Below, one piece after another: positions 34,192 to 46,679 of a stretch of 49,148 nucleotides of DNA. The notes under the pieces were generated by a model, which worked only from the letters and a program-made list of their open reading frames with translations, ran no database searches and was not told the DNA's origin. Every line of letters starts with the position of its first letter. Positions within the stretch are counted from its first letter, which is position 1. Made by a program: the position numbers and the translations under genes. This DNA is from Ectocarpus siliculosus (lineage: Eukaryota > Sar > Phaeophyceae > Ectocarpales > Ectocarpaceae). The stretch spans positions 2,430,357 through 2,479,504 of the forward strand of contig FN649741.1 in assembly GCA_000310025.1 (NCBI GenBank), read 5' to 3'.

Positions 34192-34418
34192 CGTCTCTCT
34201 TGCGTGTGGAGCACGCGCGCACACAGAGCTGCTGTCAAGCAAGTGCGGCAGCAGAGCCAGCTTCCCGAGGGGAGCCCGCATGATGGAAAATGGATAGTAA
34301 GGGGTACCCGCGCGGTTGACATTGATTCCGCGCTACGGGCTGTGGGTGTGTCTGCTGTTGATCTGCCAACGGGGCTGGGGGGTGGGTATCACTTCCCGTC
34401 TCCACCCCAACACCCATT
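34192..34418. promoter_or_regulatory. Divergent promoter region shared by TNPO3 and PRPF39
   Basis: Only 227 bp separate the TNPO3 start codon (minus strand, 34191-34189) from the PRPF39 start codon (plus strand, 34419). No TATA box is visible in either direction. The interval holds a GC-rich stretch (gcacgcgcgcaca) and both 5' UTRs. On the plus strand a possible 5' UTR intron exists (gtaagg near 34298 to ccttccag at 34439), but the ATG at 34419 lies inside it, so this is an alternative model. That the promoter is bidirectional is inferred from geometry. Confidence 0.6.
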
Positions 34419-37400
34419 ATGACCGACTCCCCCTTCCAGGCTCCTGCACTGCAGGTGTTGTGGCAGGCGGTGACCTTCGATCCAATGGACTTCCAGTGCT
34501 GGACAGCCCTCTTATCGCAGGTACTCTTGGATCATCAGCTGCCGAGAACTACAGCAAGCAATGCACATGCTATCTTTTGTTTGTTGTGTGCAAGTATTTT
34601 TGGGAACGGGTTTGAGCGCACCATTAGGACCCGCCACCCCACTCGCCCGTACTATCATTACAGTGCTGGGCGTTCGCTGCACCCCTAGTTGCTGCAGGTC
34701 TAGTTGGTTCGGGGCGACAATTCGACCAAATCGGTGCGCAGCAGAGAGCCAGTTGGATTTTTTGTGAAGACTTTTGGAGGTATGTTGTCGAGAGATGCAG
34801 GATGGCAAGGTGGCAGCATTGACGATTGCGGTTGACTCGGTTCGTTAAGTTGCGCATCCTCTCAAGCTTGCGTTGAGACGTATAGACCATAAACGCGAAA
34901 GCGAGACCTGCTCGCCAAGCAAGTCACGTAAACCAAACAAGTCAAGTCGAGAACCCACAGACTAGGGGGGCACGCAGTTTTGGAATAGTGTATCCACGTA
35001 TCCACCTCTCCGGGAAGAGGTGCATGCATCAACGCAAAATTTGCTTCCCCAGATCGATAGGCTATACACAGGCGACCTGGTTTACTGAGCCTCTCAGTAC
35101 GATCCAAAATCTTTTTTCTATGGACAGACCATCTCTCTCCCACCCACCCCCCTCCCTCCCAAGTCACCAAGGAGTCAACGACCACCTTTTTTTTTGTCTT
35201 CACTTCAAATCAGCGCTCACAACACTAGTGCCGTTTACTCCAACCCGTTGTCACACAGAAGGGCCCCTCTCTACCCTCCCCTCCTGCTGTACTTTGCCTT
35301 CGATTTTTAATGCGAGAAGAGTTCAGCACTCGCTTCCCTCTGTGTACACACGAACTAGCGCTATCCACTAGGCCAGGAGCGGAAGCGAGAGAAAAACTCA
35401 CTTCGCAAGAAAAGCTCGCTTACGCCGGGATTCGAACCCCTGATCTGACCTCGAGAAGGTTTGGAGGATACCAACTAGACCACCGGGGCTACCATGATCA
35501 TGATCGAGACAACATCGATGATGCGCGGTTTTTGGTAGGGTTTACTTGCAAGCAAAATATCCCAAGCGTACGACATTATTGTCCAATCTTGAACAAAAAC
35601 ATTACATTAGGCAGACCCTTTGCACGGACCGCGGAGGCACTCCATTCCTCCGATACCAAGTGCTGTAAACCACATCTACCGCCGTTGGCCCACAGCCCCT
35701 GTGCGCTTCAACACCGTGGCAAACTTCGACCTCGTGGGAGCTCTCGAAGATGTTAGTTTTTTCGCATGCAAAACATTGGCCGAATATGCCACGTGATACC
35801 GATCGACAGGTGGAGTCGGTCGGATCCTCGGCGGATGCCCACCGCGCTTACGATGAGTTCCTGCGGCAGTTCCCCTTGTGCTTTGGGTACTGGAAAAAGG
35901 TGGGACCTGTGTTGTTCTCGCGCGTGGGGGAGGGGGCGGGGGGGGGCATGGATGTATGGTCGTTTGAGCAGAAGTGAAGCAGTCTGAGCTGGACCATGAC
36001 GCCATGACCTCCATGATTTGTCGCCCGTTCTCAGCTTGCTCGTTGCTCAACCCGGGGAGAAGCGAGAGTGACTGTACACCACACGCCACGCCTGGCAAGT
36101 CTAAAGACTCTGTCTTGCTTGCCCGGCAGGCCGTTTTCAGGGGATGCGCTCTTCGACTACGCAAGATGCCACGGAGTGTGTGTAGGCAAAGGCGTATCGG
36201 GTGTGCTACGAGTAGCCTCAGCTGAACGCACAACAATCACAACGATGATGTACATCTTCACAGCAGTTGACCTTGGGTCAGAACGGCTTTCGACATCAAC
36301 ACGATAAACAGCAGCGTCACTTGTGAGTGTCATCACTACCGACAAGTTTTTCGAATGCTAGCCGTGACGTTGGTTTTCGCGTGCTCTCAGTGCCTCCTCA
36401 CCATGCCATTTGCCTCTCTGCCCCTTAGAAAGCAAGCCTTCGATGCCCTGCCGGTTTCATAAACCCCGAGTCACACCGACCCACAAATCCCAAAGGCCTC
36501 CCATCTCGTTCAACCCGCGCTGTTAATACTCCAACTTGACGAACACACTCAACACCGCTCCTCCTCGATGTTCCAGTACGCCAACCTGGCAAGAAAACAC
36601 CCGGCCCCTCCAACGTCAGCAGCAGCCTCCACCTCCACCGGTGGCGCCGCTGAGCATACCAACCCCTCTACTACAAGCCGGGGGGGGCACGAAGAGCGGG
36701 GGGGCGTGGACGGGGGGGCGGGGGGCGGGAGTGAGTCGTTGTCGCCCGAGGCGCGGCGGGCCCATGGGGTGTACGAGCGCGCGGTGTCGGCGGCTCCGTT
36801 CTGCCTCGAGCTTTGGGAGGCATTTGTCGGAGATGTCATGGGCGAGGGAGGAGGGGTCGGGGAAGAAATCGGAGTTGGTAAAGGCGGCGGCGGTGGTGGG
36901 CGGGCGGCAGACGTCAGAAGGTGATTCACAAAGCAATTTTCAGGTCTTTTTCTTTTTTTTTCTCGAGGCGGAACCCTTCTCTCTCTCGGTGGAGTGAAAT
37001 TCGTGAGGGTGTCAGAAAGAGGAAAAGGGCAGGGGGGACGCTAGCTGCCAAGGGAGCCAGCCCCTTTCAATATCTCGGGACAGGAGCTGTGAAATCTTCG
37101 TTTGAGGTTCGGGAAGCAGCAGTGGAAGGCGTCTCACCAAGAGGGAAATTTGCCACGGATATTTTCTGTGTATTTGTGTGAGATTTTGAGGTGGACGCGC
37201 CGCACGTTTTCGCGGCAACGGTTCAGTTGCATTACCTATTTTTTTTATCTTCCTGCTTGGCAAGCAGCAGTCTGTGCATGTCTGCTTGCTGTCAGCGTGC
37301 GCTTGGCTTCCGACGATCTTGGTGTGGTGACCACAGCCTTTTTGCTTGACGGTAGTTTGTTGTATTTCATAGCTTGTCTGCGTGGAGCTGTCGCCAGATT

Positions 37401-40400
37401 ACAAGGCTGACGATGGCCCGTCGTGTTTCCTGAGGCGAACAACAGTTTGTGCTTAGGGCGCACACGGAAATGTGCGATGGCACCAAGACGGCAGTGTCCT
37501 AGTTTTAGGCCACCGCCGCCGCGGCGCGGACCGGGCCTTCAGCGACCGAATCTCCAGAGGGAAGTTGTAGCCGAGGGTGATACGTAGACGAGGTAACTCA
37601 CTCTGTCGATTTTCCGGTGTACAACAGCGATACATGAATCCGCTCTCTTACGAGCGGAGGCGAAATGGAGAGTGAGGCTAAGCTTTTCGACAATCGACTC
37701 TCCTCCATCGTGCCACACAAAGCCCCCCGCGGATCAGGAAAATGCTTCTCGTGTCCCACGTGATTGTGGAAGGCGGAGCTGAGCCAGCCTTTCCGGGTGA
37801 TGTATGTTTCAAGAGGACCGGGAATCCTTATGTTCCGGGCTTTGTGTTTTCTTGCTTTCCTGTCCGCCGGTCTCAGTTTCACTCGTGATCACAGAACCCC
37901 CCCCCCCCCCCCCCTAACGAGTCATCCCGCTAAAGTTCGCCGAATTTGCGTGCTCGTCGACTTTTTGGCTGCTGTGTGCGGCGGCAGGGTGTTCGAGCGG
38001 GCGCTGGAGGCGGTGGGCGACAACCCGGGAGCGGGGCCTCTGTGGCGCACATGTGTCGCGTTCGAAGAAGCCCAGGTACTTGTTGCGTTTTTTTTTTCAG
38101 CACAATGTACGTGTTCAATGGCATGATCGTTCCCCAACGCTATCTATGGGTCCATCCATTGTTGTGTCCTTCCAAGCTTCCAAGGTTTGTTCTTCTTGCT
38201 TTCGAGGTCTTTGTGGATGCTTGCGATTGTGCCGCTCCCGCCGCCGCCACCGCCGCCGCCACCGCCGCCGCTGCTTCTCACGCTGTTGTTGCTGTCTTTT
38301 CGTTCGTGGTGTCGTCGCTGAGTCCCTTTAACGTCTGCCTCCGCCGACCGACCGGCAGGGCGGGCGGCGCGGTCCGCTGAGGGTGACTAGGCTGTACGAG
38401 CGAGCCTTCGGGCACCGCCTCAAGGACCTCGAGGTGCTCTGGATCGGCTTCAAGGAGTTCGTCGACGGCCTGCCGTGGGGCAAGCTCAGGCCTTCGCCGC
38501 CGCCCCCGCCGCCACCGTCGGCAACGTCAAACGCAACTGGGGAGGGTGAGGTGAGATACTGTAGATCCTGGGGCTCGCGTGGGACAGGCAGACCCCGGAC
38601 GTTCGCTTGGATGGGTTGTGTACGGCTGTGGATCGCAGCAGCAAATAGGTGTTGCCATTTTGGGCTGATGGCACGACTGTCCTGAGCGCTGCTGCTCTTC
38701 AAAACACGTTGGTGGTACTTCCAGAGCGGTGCGGGGAAAATATTTGTATGTTCTGTGGAGGAAACGGGTGGTTGTTGGGGCTGGTGTTGGATCTGGGGGA
38801 GCATCTTACCCTCTACTGGGAGCTTCCCGTGCATCTGCTGCTAAGCTGCTGCTGCTCCGTGACGAGCTGATCTATCGCGCGTGTTCAACTTGTGTCGGTG
38901 TTTACACGTAGGCCACCGCCGTAGCCACAGCCGCTGCTGCCGAAGGCGACGATGCCGTGGACGACGACGACTTCGAAGTGGCCGAGGCTGCGTTGGTGGT
39001 GGCGTCGTCTGCAGAGGAGGGTAGCACCGACGCCGACAAGAAGGCCATGCTGGTCAGGACTCTGGGAGAGAAGCGGAAGGTGCGAAAGAGCCCACGAAAT
39101 GGAACCGAAAGGACGACGACCGCGGAGGACGTGTTCATGTTTCTGTTCCCTTCGTCGGTTGACGTTTCGTTGGATTGGGTCCGCCAAGGGCGTTTTTCTT
39201 ACCTGCACGGGAAAACCGTTGGAAATGCTGCTAGTGCTGTATGCGGGAAAGAAGCCGGCGAGGAGAAGGCGCCAGTTACGTTGTTTGATCGGAGAATCAA
39301 TCAGCGGAATCAACCCACCAACCGTTGCGAGGTGCTTACAACGGCGGTTGCACCCCGCCCGGTGGCACCCCCCCCCCCGCCTCTACTTCTCCCACCTATT
39401 TCGGAGCATGCAGCTGACCAAAAACGCTACCGAGACACATGCGGTCGATTTCACGTACATGGTATTCTCTCGTTGGGAGATGATTCTCTTTCTTTGCGGC
39501 CGACCTTCGTTCAGCTTCCCTGGGCTTCCCGACAGACAGAGTAAAATAATACAGCAACGCAGCGACACCTAATAGCAACCTACGAAGAGGCAACAACCAG
39601 GCATGTAGTCGAGAAGGGCAGCAGCCTATTCCTTGGACGACTTTGCCGATGACTCACTGGCTGCTTGTGGGTGTGCTTTTTCTTCTTCCGCTTGTGTATT
39701 TATCTGCTTTGTGGTATTCCAACAAACGAAATCAACACGTATAGAGAGTCCTACGCGCAACCATGGTTCAATACCCTGGGGGTAACGGCTTTAACAGATT
39801 TTGCGAATCGTTCTCCAGGCGTCCCTTAGGGGCAGGCAACGGCGGGAGAGCTTCGAGCGGCGGATAAGCAGACCGCATTTCCACGTGAAGCCGCTCGACG
39901 ACGCCCAGCTCTTGGCGTGGTCGCAGTACCTGGACTTCGAGCAGGCCCAGGTTAGCACAACGAAAGACCCAGGATGATGTTTGCATCTCTCTTTTATTTT
40001 GTTTCATTGTTTTGACCCTCAAGGCGGCTATTCTCGACAGGTAAGCGTGCGCCGATAAATTGTGGCGGTCCTTTGTTAGAGGGTGTCCATGGTACTGAAG
40101 TACGGCGGTGTGTCTGTTTCTGAAGTGTTCTCTTTTTTTGGCTCAAACGGGTCTGTTGATGTGTTGGTCCTGTAAAACAATGCCGCTTCTTCTTTCCTCG
40201 CTTGTTATTGTAAGGCGGCCGGAGCCGAGAGAGGTCGCGGCGAGGGGTTGTCAAGCGCGGTCGCTACCCCTGGACGGAAGCGCCGGCGAGGAGGAGGGGA
40301 GGGCGAGAACGGCGATGGAGGTAGCGGCAGCAACCGAGGGAGGGGCTCTCGCGGGAGCGGAGATGTCGAGAGGCTTTTCGAGCGCTGCCTTGTGCCCTGC

Positions 40401-43400
40401 GCCTCCTACTCCTGGCTCTGGGAACGCTACGCGCTGTGGAAGGTACGGGCAACGGGGGGAGTATACTAGTACGGCGAGAGGCTGTCGCTCACGTCTTCCA
40501 CCTGTGGCGGCGCTACTATCGTGTTATCTCGGTGCTTGGAGGAGGACCGTACCTGCAATCAAACGCCCTTTTTTTGGTTTCAGTACGGTCGTCTCCTTCG
40601 CAATGCCAGCGCGGTCGACAGCAGTAGCACCATATATTTCAACGTTATCACATCTGCAGCCGGGTCGACGGTTTCGCTAGCAACACCTCTGCCGGATAAA
40701 CAGCCTGCTTTGAACAAGAGAGTCCCCGGTAACGACCCTAAGGACCCAGCAAAGCGCTGGTGCTAGCGTACAGAACGATTTCGAAACTGCCTTGATTTAG
40801 CCCAACACACTTTCGTCCCCTGGCCCAAACAAATATCGGACCAACTGCTGTCGGCAGGAGTCTGTTCGGGGCCTGGAGTCCGCGCTAGAGGTGGCGGAGA
40901 GAGCGTGCTCGCCCTTCCTGAGGTGGCGACCGGAGGCTCTGTTCTTCAAGGCGGAGCTGTTGGAGAGGGTCGGCCGGAAGGAGGAGGCGAGGAATGTTTA
41001 CCAGCACGTGCTATCGGAGGTGTGTTGCATGGTTGTAGCTCATCGTGTTGTTACTGCTACTGGTGGTGGTGGTGGTGGTGTTGTTTATATGCGATTGTGT
41101 TCGGGGTCGCTTGAGTTGCTTGTCAAGAGATGCTTTTACAGCTTGATGATGTGCTGAATAGCGTCTTGCTGAGGATGTGATATTATAGCGTCTCCCTTGG
41201 TTTGGGAGGTGTGTGCGGTGAGACCAGGTTGGCGGGCCGGGGTACGATCTGATGTACTGCGGGGGGCAACAGGGGGTGCCACGGGTGGCGGCACTGATAT
41301 TCTATGTCTTTTTTACGGTTCGATACTTCGGGGTGCTGCCTATGTACAGGAGGAGGCTGAAGCGAGGGGGAAGAATCGGGCGCTTTTCAAAGCGAGATTC
41401 GTACGGTAATGTGGACAAGGTCATCAAAGACAACTCACCCGACGAATTTCCAATTCGTGTAATCCCCGCGCTTCCCTCAAATTTCGTCATCCCCGTATCG
41501 CTTCGCCCCCCCTCCCCTCTTTTTTCGGTAACCGTAATGGTGGTCGAGTAGATGGTGCTGTGTGGGGTTGAGAACCCTCACACCGCGCAAGCGGGATGAT
41601 CGCACCGCGTTGTGTTAAATTGATCAAGCACCCTCGAGGCGGCTACACAGTGCTTGTAGCTGAAAGTGACAGCACCAGAAAATAAGTTGTGTAAGTCATT
41701 CGCAGCTGTCACCCGTACGGAAGAAAGTAAGCACAAGATGCCGAACACCCTTGGCAGGATGCAGCAGCGCACCCTCTATGCGACTCGCCGAATACCTCAC
41801 GGCGCTTCGCGCTTGGTGATGTGAAAGCCTGGTCCTGTGAAAAAACCGACGTGCTCCGTCGGCTTTGTAGGGATGCGATGTCAATGGTCTAGCGACTACG
41901 GCATGCACGACTACGAGTACACCCCCCCCCCCCTCTTGTACCCAATTCAAGGGCAGAGTAGCAGACGAACCGATACGGGCATCTTGTGTGAACGGATAGA
42001 TTTTGTCCAAATTTTTCTAGCACTCAAGGTTTTGCTGGACGCGGCCCTGTTTGATTAAACCGTGCTCCATTTCATTGCCCCTTTCTCTCATTCTTGCATC
42101 AGCCCACATTTTGTCTCGTGGGGGAAGAAACACTCCAGTACGCCCCGCCGGCTCGCTCCCAGTCCTATAAAAGATGTAGTTGAATTGGGAAGTACAACAA
42201 GCGCCGTACCTCGAACAGGATTGCGTGGGCAAAATACCCGGGGCCCCTAAAGGCGACATGCGAGCACCCCCTCCACGACCCTCAAAAGCACTCCCCCTCC
42301 CCCGTCCCTCGTTGCCCGCTCTTCCCCATCGGTGGCGGCGGTGGGCTGTCGCGCTGTGTCCCGCGAAGGTGGCGCCGGGCCTGGTCGAGGGAGCGTGCAA
42401 GCTTGCGTGTTTCGAGAGGAGGTGCGGGAACCGCGAGGCGGCTAGCGCGGCGTACCGGTCGCTTCTGCCACCCCCTTTAGGCCTGCCCGCAGGAGGAGGA
42501 GGAGGAGGGGAGAAGGGAGGGAAGTCGTCGCATTGGGAGGAGACGACGGAAACTACGAGGTACGGCATGTTCCACTGCGGGGTATGTTCAAGCGTTTTGT
42601 TGGACACGATGCGGTGTGGGGGGGGGGCGTGGACGCGGTGGGGGAAGTGTAGACTTTTGGCACCCGGAGCGGGGGGCGTGCACGTCCGGTTTCACGCCCG
42701 CTTTGTGGCTCTTTTAATGTGCTCCTTCTGTCACGTGTCTGTCTCTCTGTGTCTCAGTCTCTCTGTCTCTCGGTCTATCTCATTTTGTCTGTGTATGTGA
42801 TTCTTTCTCTCGCTCTCTCTCTTTCTCGCCTCGCGCCCGTGCCCCTTCTCGTTTTAGCAAACGCCGTCCTGTGGTACGCGCTGGCCTCGCCGTCACTTTC
42901 CACCCTCTCGTGTTCCTCTTTTTGTATGTCTCCGCGTTTTCAGACCCTACCTGTACATGCAGCTGGCCAGGTTCCAGCAGCGCGTCCTGGGTAACCCGGG
43001 CTCCGCGAGGGCGACGTTCCGCGCAGCGGTGGGCGACATCCCTGGCAGCCGTGAGCTCTGGCTGGCGTTTTTGGAGTTCGAGGCTGCTCAACCTCAGGTA
43101 AACGGGGGTTCTCTTGTGAACTGTCTCAATTTACTGCAATGCACAGCATAGTTTCGTTCACGATCTTGTTTCGATAGTAACCCACGATGAGATTCGTGTT
43201 AACCCGCAGCCCCCCCCCCCCCCGTGGGATGGACGACCTTGTTGATCCCATGGTTTGTTCAAGCAGTTGTTGTTTCGCTCATGGCGACCTCAAGGGTATG
43301 CCTTCTTCCTTGAAATAGTCGTGCCGTTCTAATACCGAGTTAAGTGCGTGGCCTGCAAGGGAAGGGGTCTTTCCGGGTGTGATGGAGCGCGGAGAATCAG

Positions 43401-45183
43401 AGGAGAAAGCGAGGACAAATGATCCCCCTCCCCGTCGCCTCGTTGTCCCTTAGCGGTTCTTGGGGGGAACACACCACTTTGGTGTGATGCGCCCCTTTGC
43501 TGAACGAACGAGCCGTTCGCGGTCATTTCGGTCCTTGGTCCAATGGACGACTGACGGCCTGGTCCGCGCAACCTCGACGTGCTTGCTCTTTCCCAGACCT
43601 GTCAGCTTGCGAGGATCCATGCCAACCCACCTCAGCCATGCATGCTCGGTCATTCCCCCCGCTCACCCACCCACCCTCCGACCCGAATTGCACTCGTTTG
43701 CCCCCGTGTTTTTCTCCCCCCTGGTCTAACAACATTGCACGCGTTAACATGAGTATAACCCCCCCCCCCATATTGCCCTGCACTTGTCTCAACTTAACAG
43801 GCCCTGCACGCTGGCCGAGTAGAGGCGGCTTTTCGGATGGCGATAGGTGACGGAGGCGGTGGAACTGGGGCAGGAGGTGCCAAGAACACCAGCGGCGAGG
43901 AAAACGACGACGGCGATGCCCGGCGGTTGACGGTCGAAGATCGCGCGGACCTCTGGGAGTGGTTCGAGGAGTTCGTCGAGGACCTGTGCATGGACGTCGC
44001 CAAGGTCATGAGCGTGCGGGCGGAGCACAGAGCGTGGACCCGGGCTCATGGGACGGGGGCTCACGAGGCCGCCGCCGCCACCGCCGCTGCTGGTCAAGAA
44101 GCCTCTGCGGCATCCGGTTCCGCAGTTGGCCCCCCGCAAGCTTCACGATCGAGCGATCGCGGCAACGCCAACGACAATGGCAACGGCAGCACCGGTCCCG
44201 CAACCTGCACCGGTGCCGCCCCAGCGAATCCTCACCGCCCCGGTAACGCCACCGCTGGGGGCGGTACCCGAGGCTACGCTGGAAACCCGGGTGTCTCGTT
44301 AGATGCGGCTAGCGCCGGCGGGGCGATGATTGGGGTCACTGGTGACCAGCAGAGGAGAAACGAGTGGTCGGCGTACTACCAGCAGCAGCAGCAGCAGCAG
44401 CAAGTGAGTTATGAGATTGGTGTGCAGGTGATGTTCTCTTCAACCACCAGGGTTCTGCATGTTTCCTGTGGCGTGCTTTGGGGAGGGGATCCGGCACGTG
44501 CTAAGCAACGCAGCCGGACGGGGTGCGGAGTGAACACTATCTGTCAATGTGTGTGAAGGTAGGGCGGTTCAATCGTCTGTGTGCCGCATGCCCGCCTTTA
44601 TTCCAATTATTACCGTTTGTTTGGATGGACTTGAAAAGAAGACGTCATCGATCGGTGGTTGGATCGACTCGGGAGAACGGGGGCGATGGTACCGGTATGA
44701 ACTACGGGAAAATAGTTTATTTTTGGCGATCTCAAGTTGCGCCGCGCAACAATTCCGTCTACCCCTGCCGCCGTCACAGCCCTCCCTCCCCCCCCCCCTC
44801 CCGCCCCTGCAAATGCTTTTTTGGAAAAGCACGTGATGGGGGTCTCGGATCCTCCCTCAACTGAAGCAGCGCCAAGCGGCGGGGCGGCGCATCCGGCCAC
44901 GTTCGGGCAAGGACCTAGCTCGTGGAGCCCGGCAATGATGGAGCCTGCGGCAGCGGGGGCGTGGGGAGCCCTTCCCGCCAATCCGGGACTACCAAACTTT
45001 GTTCCTGGTGGGGCGGGAGCGGGGGCGGCAACGTTGTACTCACAACAGCTGCAGCAGCTGCAGCAGCTGCAGCAGCATCAGATTGAAGTGCAGGTACAGA
45101 ACCAGCAAGCGATGCGCCAAGGCGGGAGCCACCCCCCCCCCCCCCAACCGCGGCAGCACGGCCAGCAAGGGTGGAGAGGCTAG
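34419..45183 (+). CDS. PRPF39: Pre-mRNA-processing factor 39 homologue (U1 snRNP-associated HAT-repeat protein)
   Basis: Thirteen exons in phase encode 966 residues: 34419-34520, 35810-35899, 36577-36920, 37988-38075, 38359-38550, 38912-39079, 39819-39950, 40215-40442, 40858-41019, 42369-42559, 42944-43097, 43801-44403 and 44737-45183. It follows animal PRPF39 as recalled: [115 protein letters not shown] and [12 protein letters not shown]. These are HAT repeats, helical pairs with conserved W, Y and FE(R/K)A positions. PRPF39 (yeast Prp39/Prp42 as a dimer) is a U1 snRNP partner in 5' splice site selection. The protein is longer than the human one (about 670) because of G/S/A-rich insertions and a long Q/P/G-rich C-terminus. 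Exons starting at 40215, 42369 and 44737 use AAG acceptors. The start is chosen as the first in-frame ATG, with A at -3. Confidence 0.9.
35424..35493 (-). other. tRNA-derived sequence (SINE head or tRNA pseudogene) in PRPF39 intron 1
   Basis: On the minus strand there are perfect Pol III internal promoter boxes: A box TGGTCTAGTTGG (plus 35471-35482) and B box GGTTCGAATCC (plus 35428-35438), spaced as in a tRNA. The T stem pairs at only three positions and the would-be acceptor halves (GCCCCGG and CGTAAGC) do not pair, so it is not a functional tRNA. A T run follows (cttttc, gagtttttctc). It fits the head of a tRNA-derived SINE or a decayed tRNA. Confidence 0.5.
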
Positions 45184-46679
45184 GATAGGTTTGGTTGGGA
45201 AGTGGGGTGGTCGTGTCATTGCGTACGATTTCCTGTGGGGTTGAGAAGGCGGCCTTTGGTTTTGACGGTATGTATGTCAGCTGCGGGTTTGTGTTCTTCT
45301 TTGATCCTGGCGGAAAGATCACGTTGTTTGTGCGAGGATGTTCTCACAATCTCGACCACGGCACCATACATCATGTGATAGGAGCGGCACATGTTGTTGT
45401 TTTTGGAAGTCGTGAGCTCTTTGATCTTGGATTCCTCTTTTTTAGGCCGCCGTTTCCACCCCTAAAAGCTTGTTGCTCCAACTGCTCCCAAACAGCTTTC
45501 ATCTGCCACCCAACTTGTGGTTTGCGCACGACGTTAACCAGTCCAGGAAATCCTCAAAGAGAGCGCGTCGAGGCCTTGACAGCGGCGAAGCTCCGATGAC
45601 ACCTGCCGAATATTGGTCGTCACAAACTCATCATCAGCGCATGTTGACTTCTTGGAAGTGAAGACCTGCAACAATCGTCGACACCCCCACGAATCCACGA
45701 GCCTGGTGGGGTTTGGCTTTTTAGGAGCATTTGGATGCCGCCCGCTCCGAACGAGTTTTTCAGCAAAACGGCACGAGTACGGTCGTATGTAGCAAACGAT
45801 AAACTACAGTATATAGCTGTAGCGTATGCATAGATAGCTGCAAAACAGGCAAAAGTCTGTACTTTACGGCAAAAAAGATTGTCGCTCAGAACCTCGAGAG
45901 CCGCCGGCTGGTGATCAGAAGATAAATTCTAACGGCACAACGTGAAGCCAGGACGGCGCTCCCGTCTAGTCCAACTCGCTTCGTACGTCTGCTCGTGTCA
46001 AAAATTCTTCCTACACTATTGTAGTTGGAGTGGACAGGGTGAGCCGATCTGCTGCTGTAGTGTAGGATGGCCAGACCTCAGACCCAAACGGTCAGTACGG
46101 TAGGAAACACTCCCACCTCGCGCACGGACCGCACAGTGTTCATGCAGAATATGTGTGTTGTGTGTGGCATGAGTCACGGGACTGAGGAGGAGGTTGCTCC
46201 TATTTGGTATGTAGTAATTACTAATACATGTACGCCATTGCATGCGAGACTCGAGGCAAGAAGGAGACATACATGTGCAGCATCTGGATGATGAGAAAGA
46301 TTCCATATCGCATGCATACGATCTTCTCAAAGATACATTCTTTCAAGATCTACCGGTACTCTCATTTCGTGGTACGCATTATTTTGATGGGGAGAACAAG
46401 GTTCGAAGTTCGAAGGGGAGATGTCGCTGTGTGCTGTTCGGGAAATCGTAGACACACACATAGCCCTTCGCTGATGACGCTATGGATTAATTGCTAATCT
46501 ATATTACTCTTTTTTCTGTAGATAGAGATGGATTTATTGTGTCATAGTAAGAAAAAATTCCTCCCGTTCGGATTAATTGGTGGGCGGCTCATCCATCAGC
46601 CGCGCCACGCAGCACACACTCCCCCGAGCTCTCTCTTCTCGTACATCCCCTCCATAACCTACACCGTACTATACGCATC
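45184..46679. other. Intergenic region between PRPF39 and the secreted-protein gene
   Basis: This holds the PRPF39 3' UTR and the promoter of the next gene on the same strand. No exon chain or domain-bearing frame is seen. Confidence 0.45.

Noticed and set aside
35424-35493. Functional tRNA gene
   Set aside because: A and B boxes are good, but the acceptor halves do not pair and the T stem has two mismatches.
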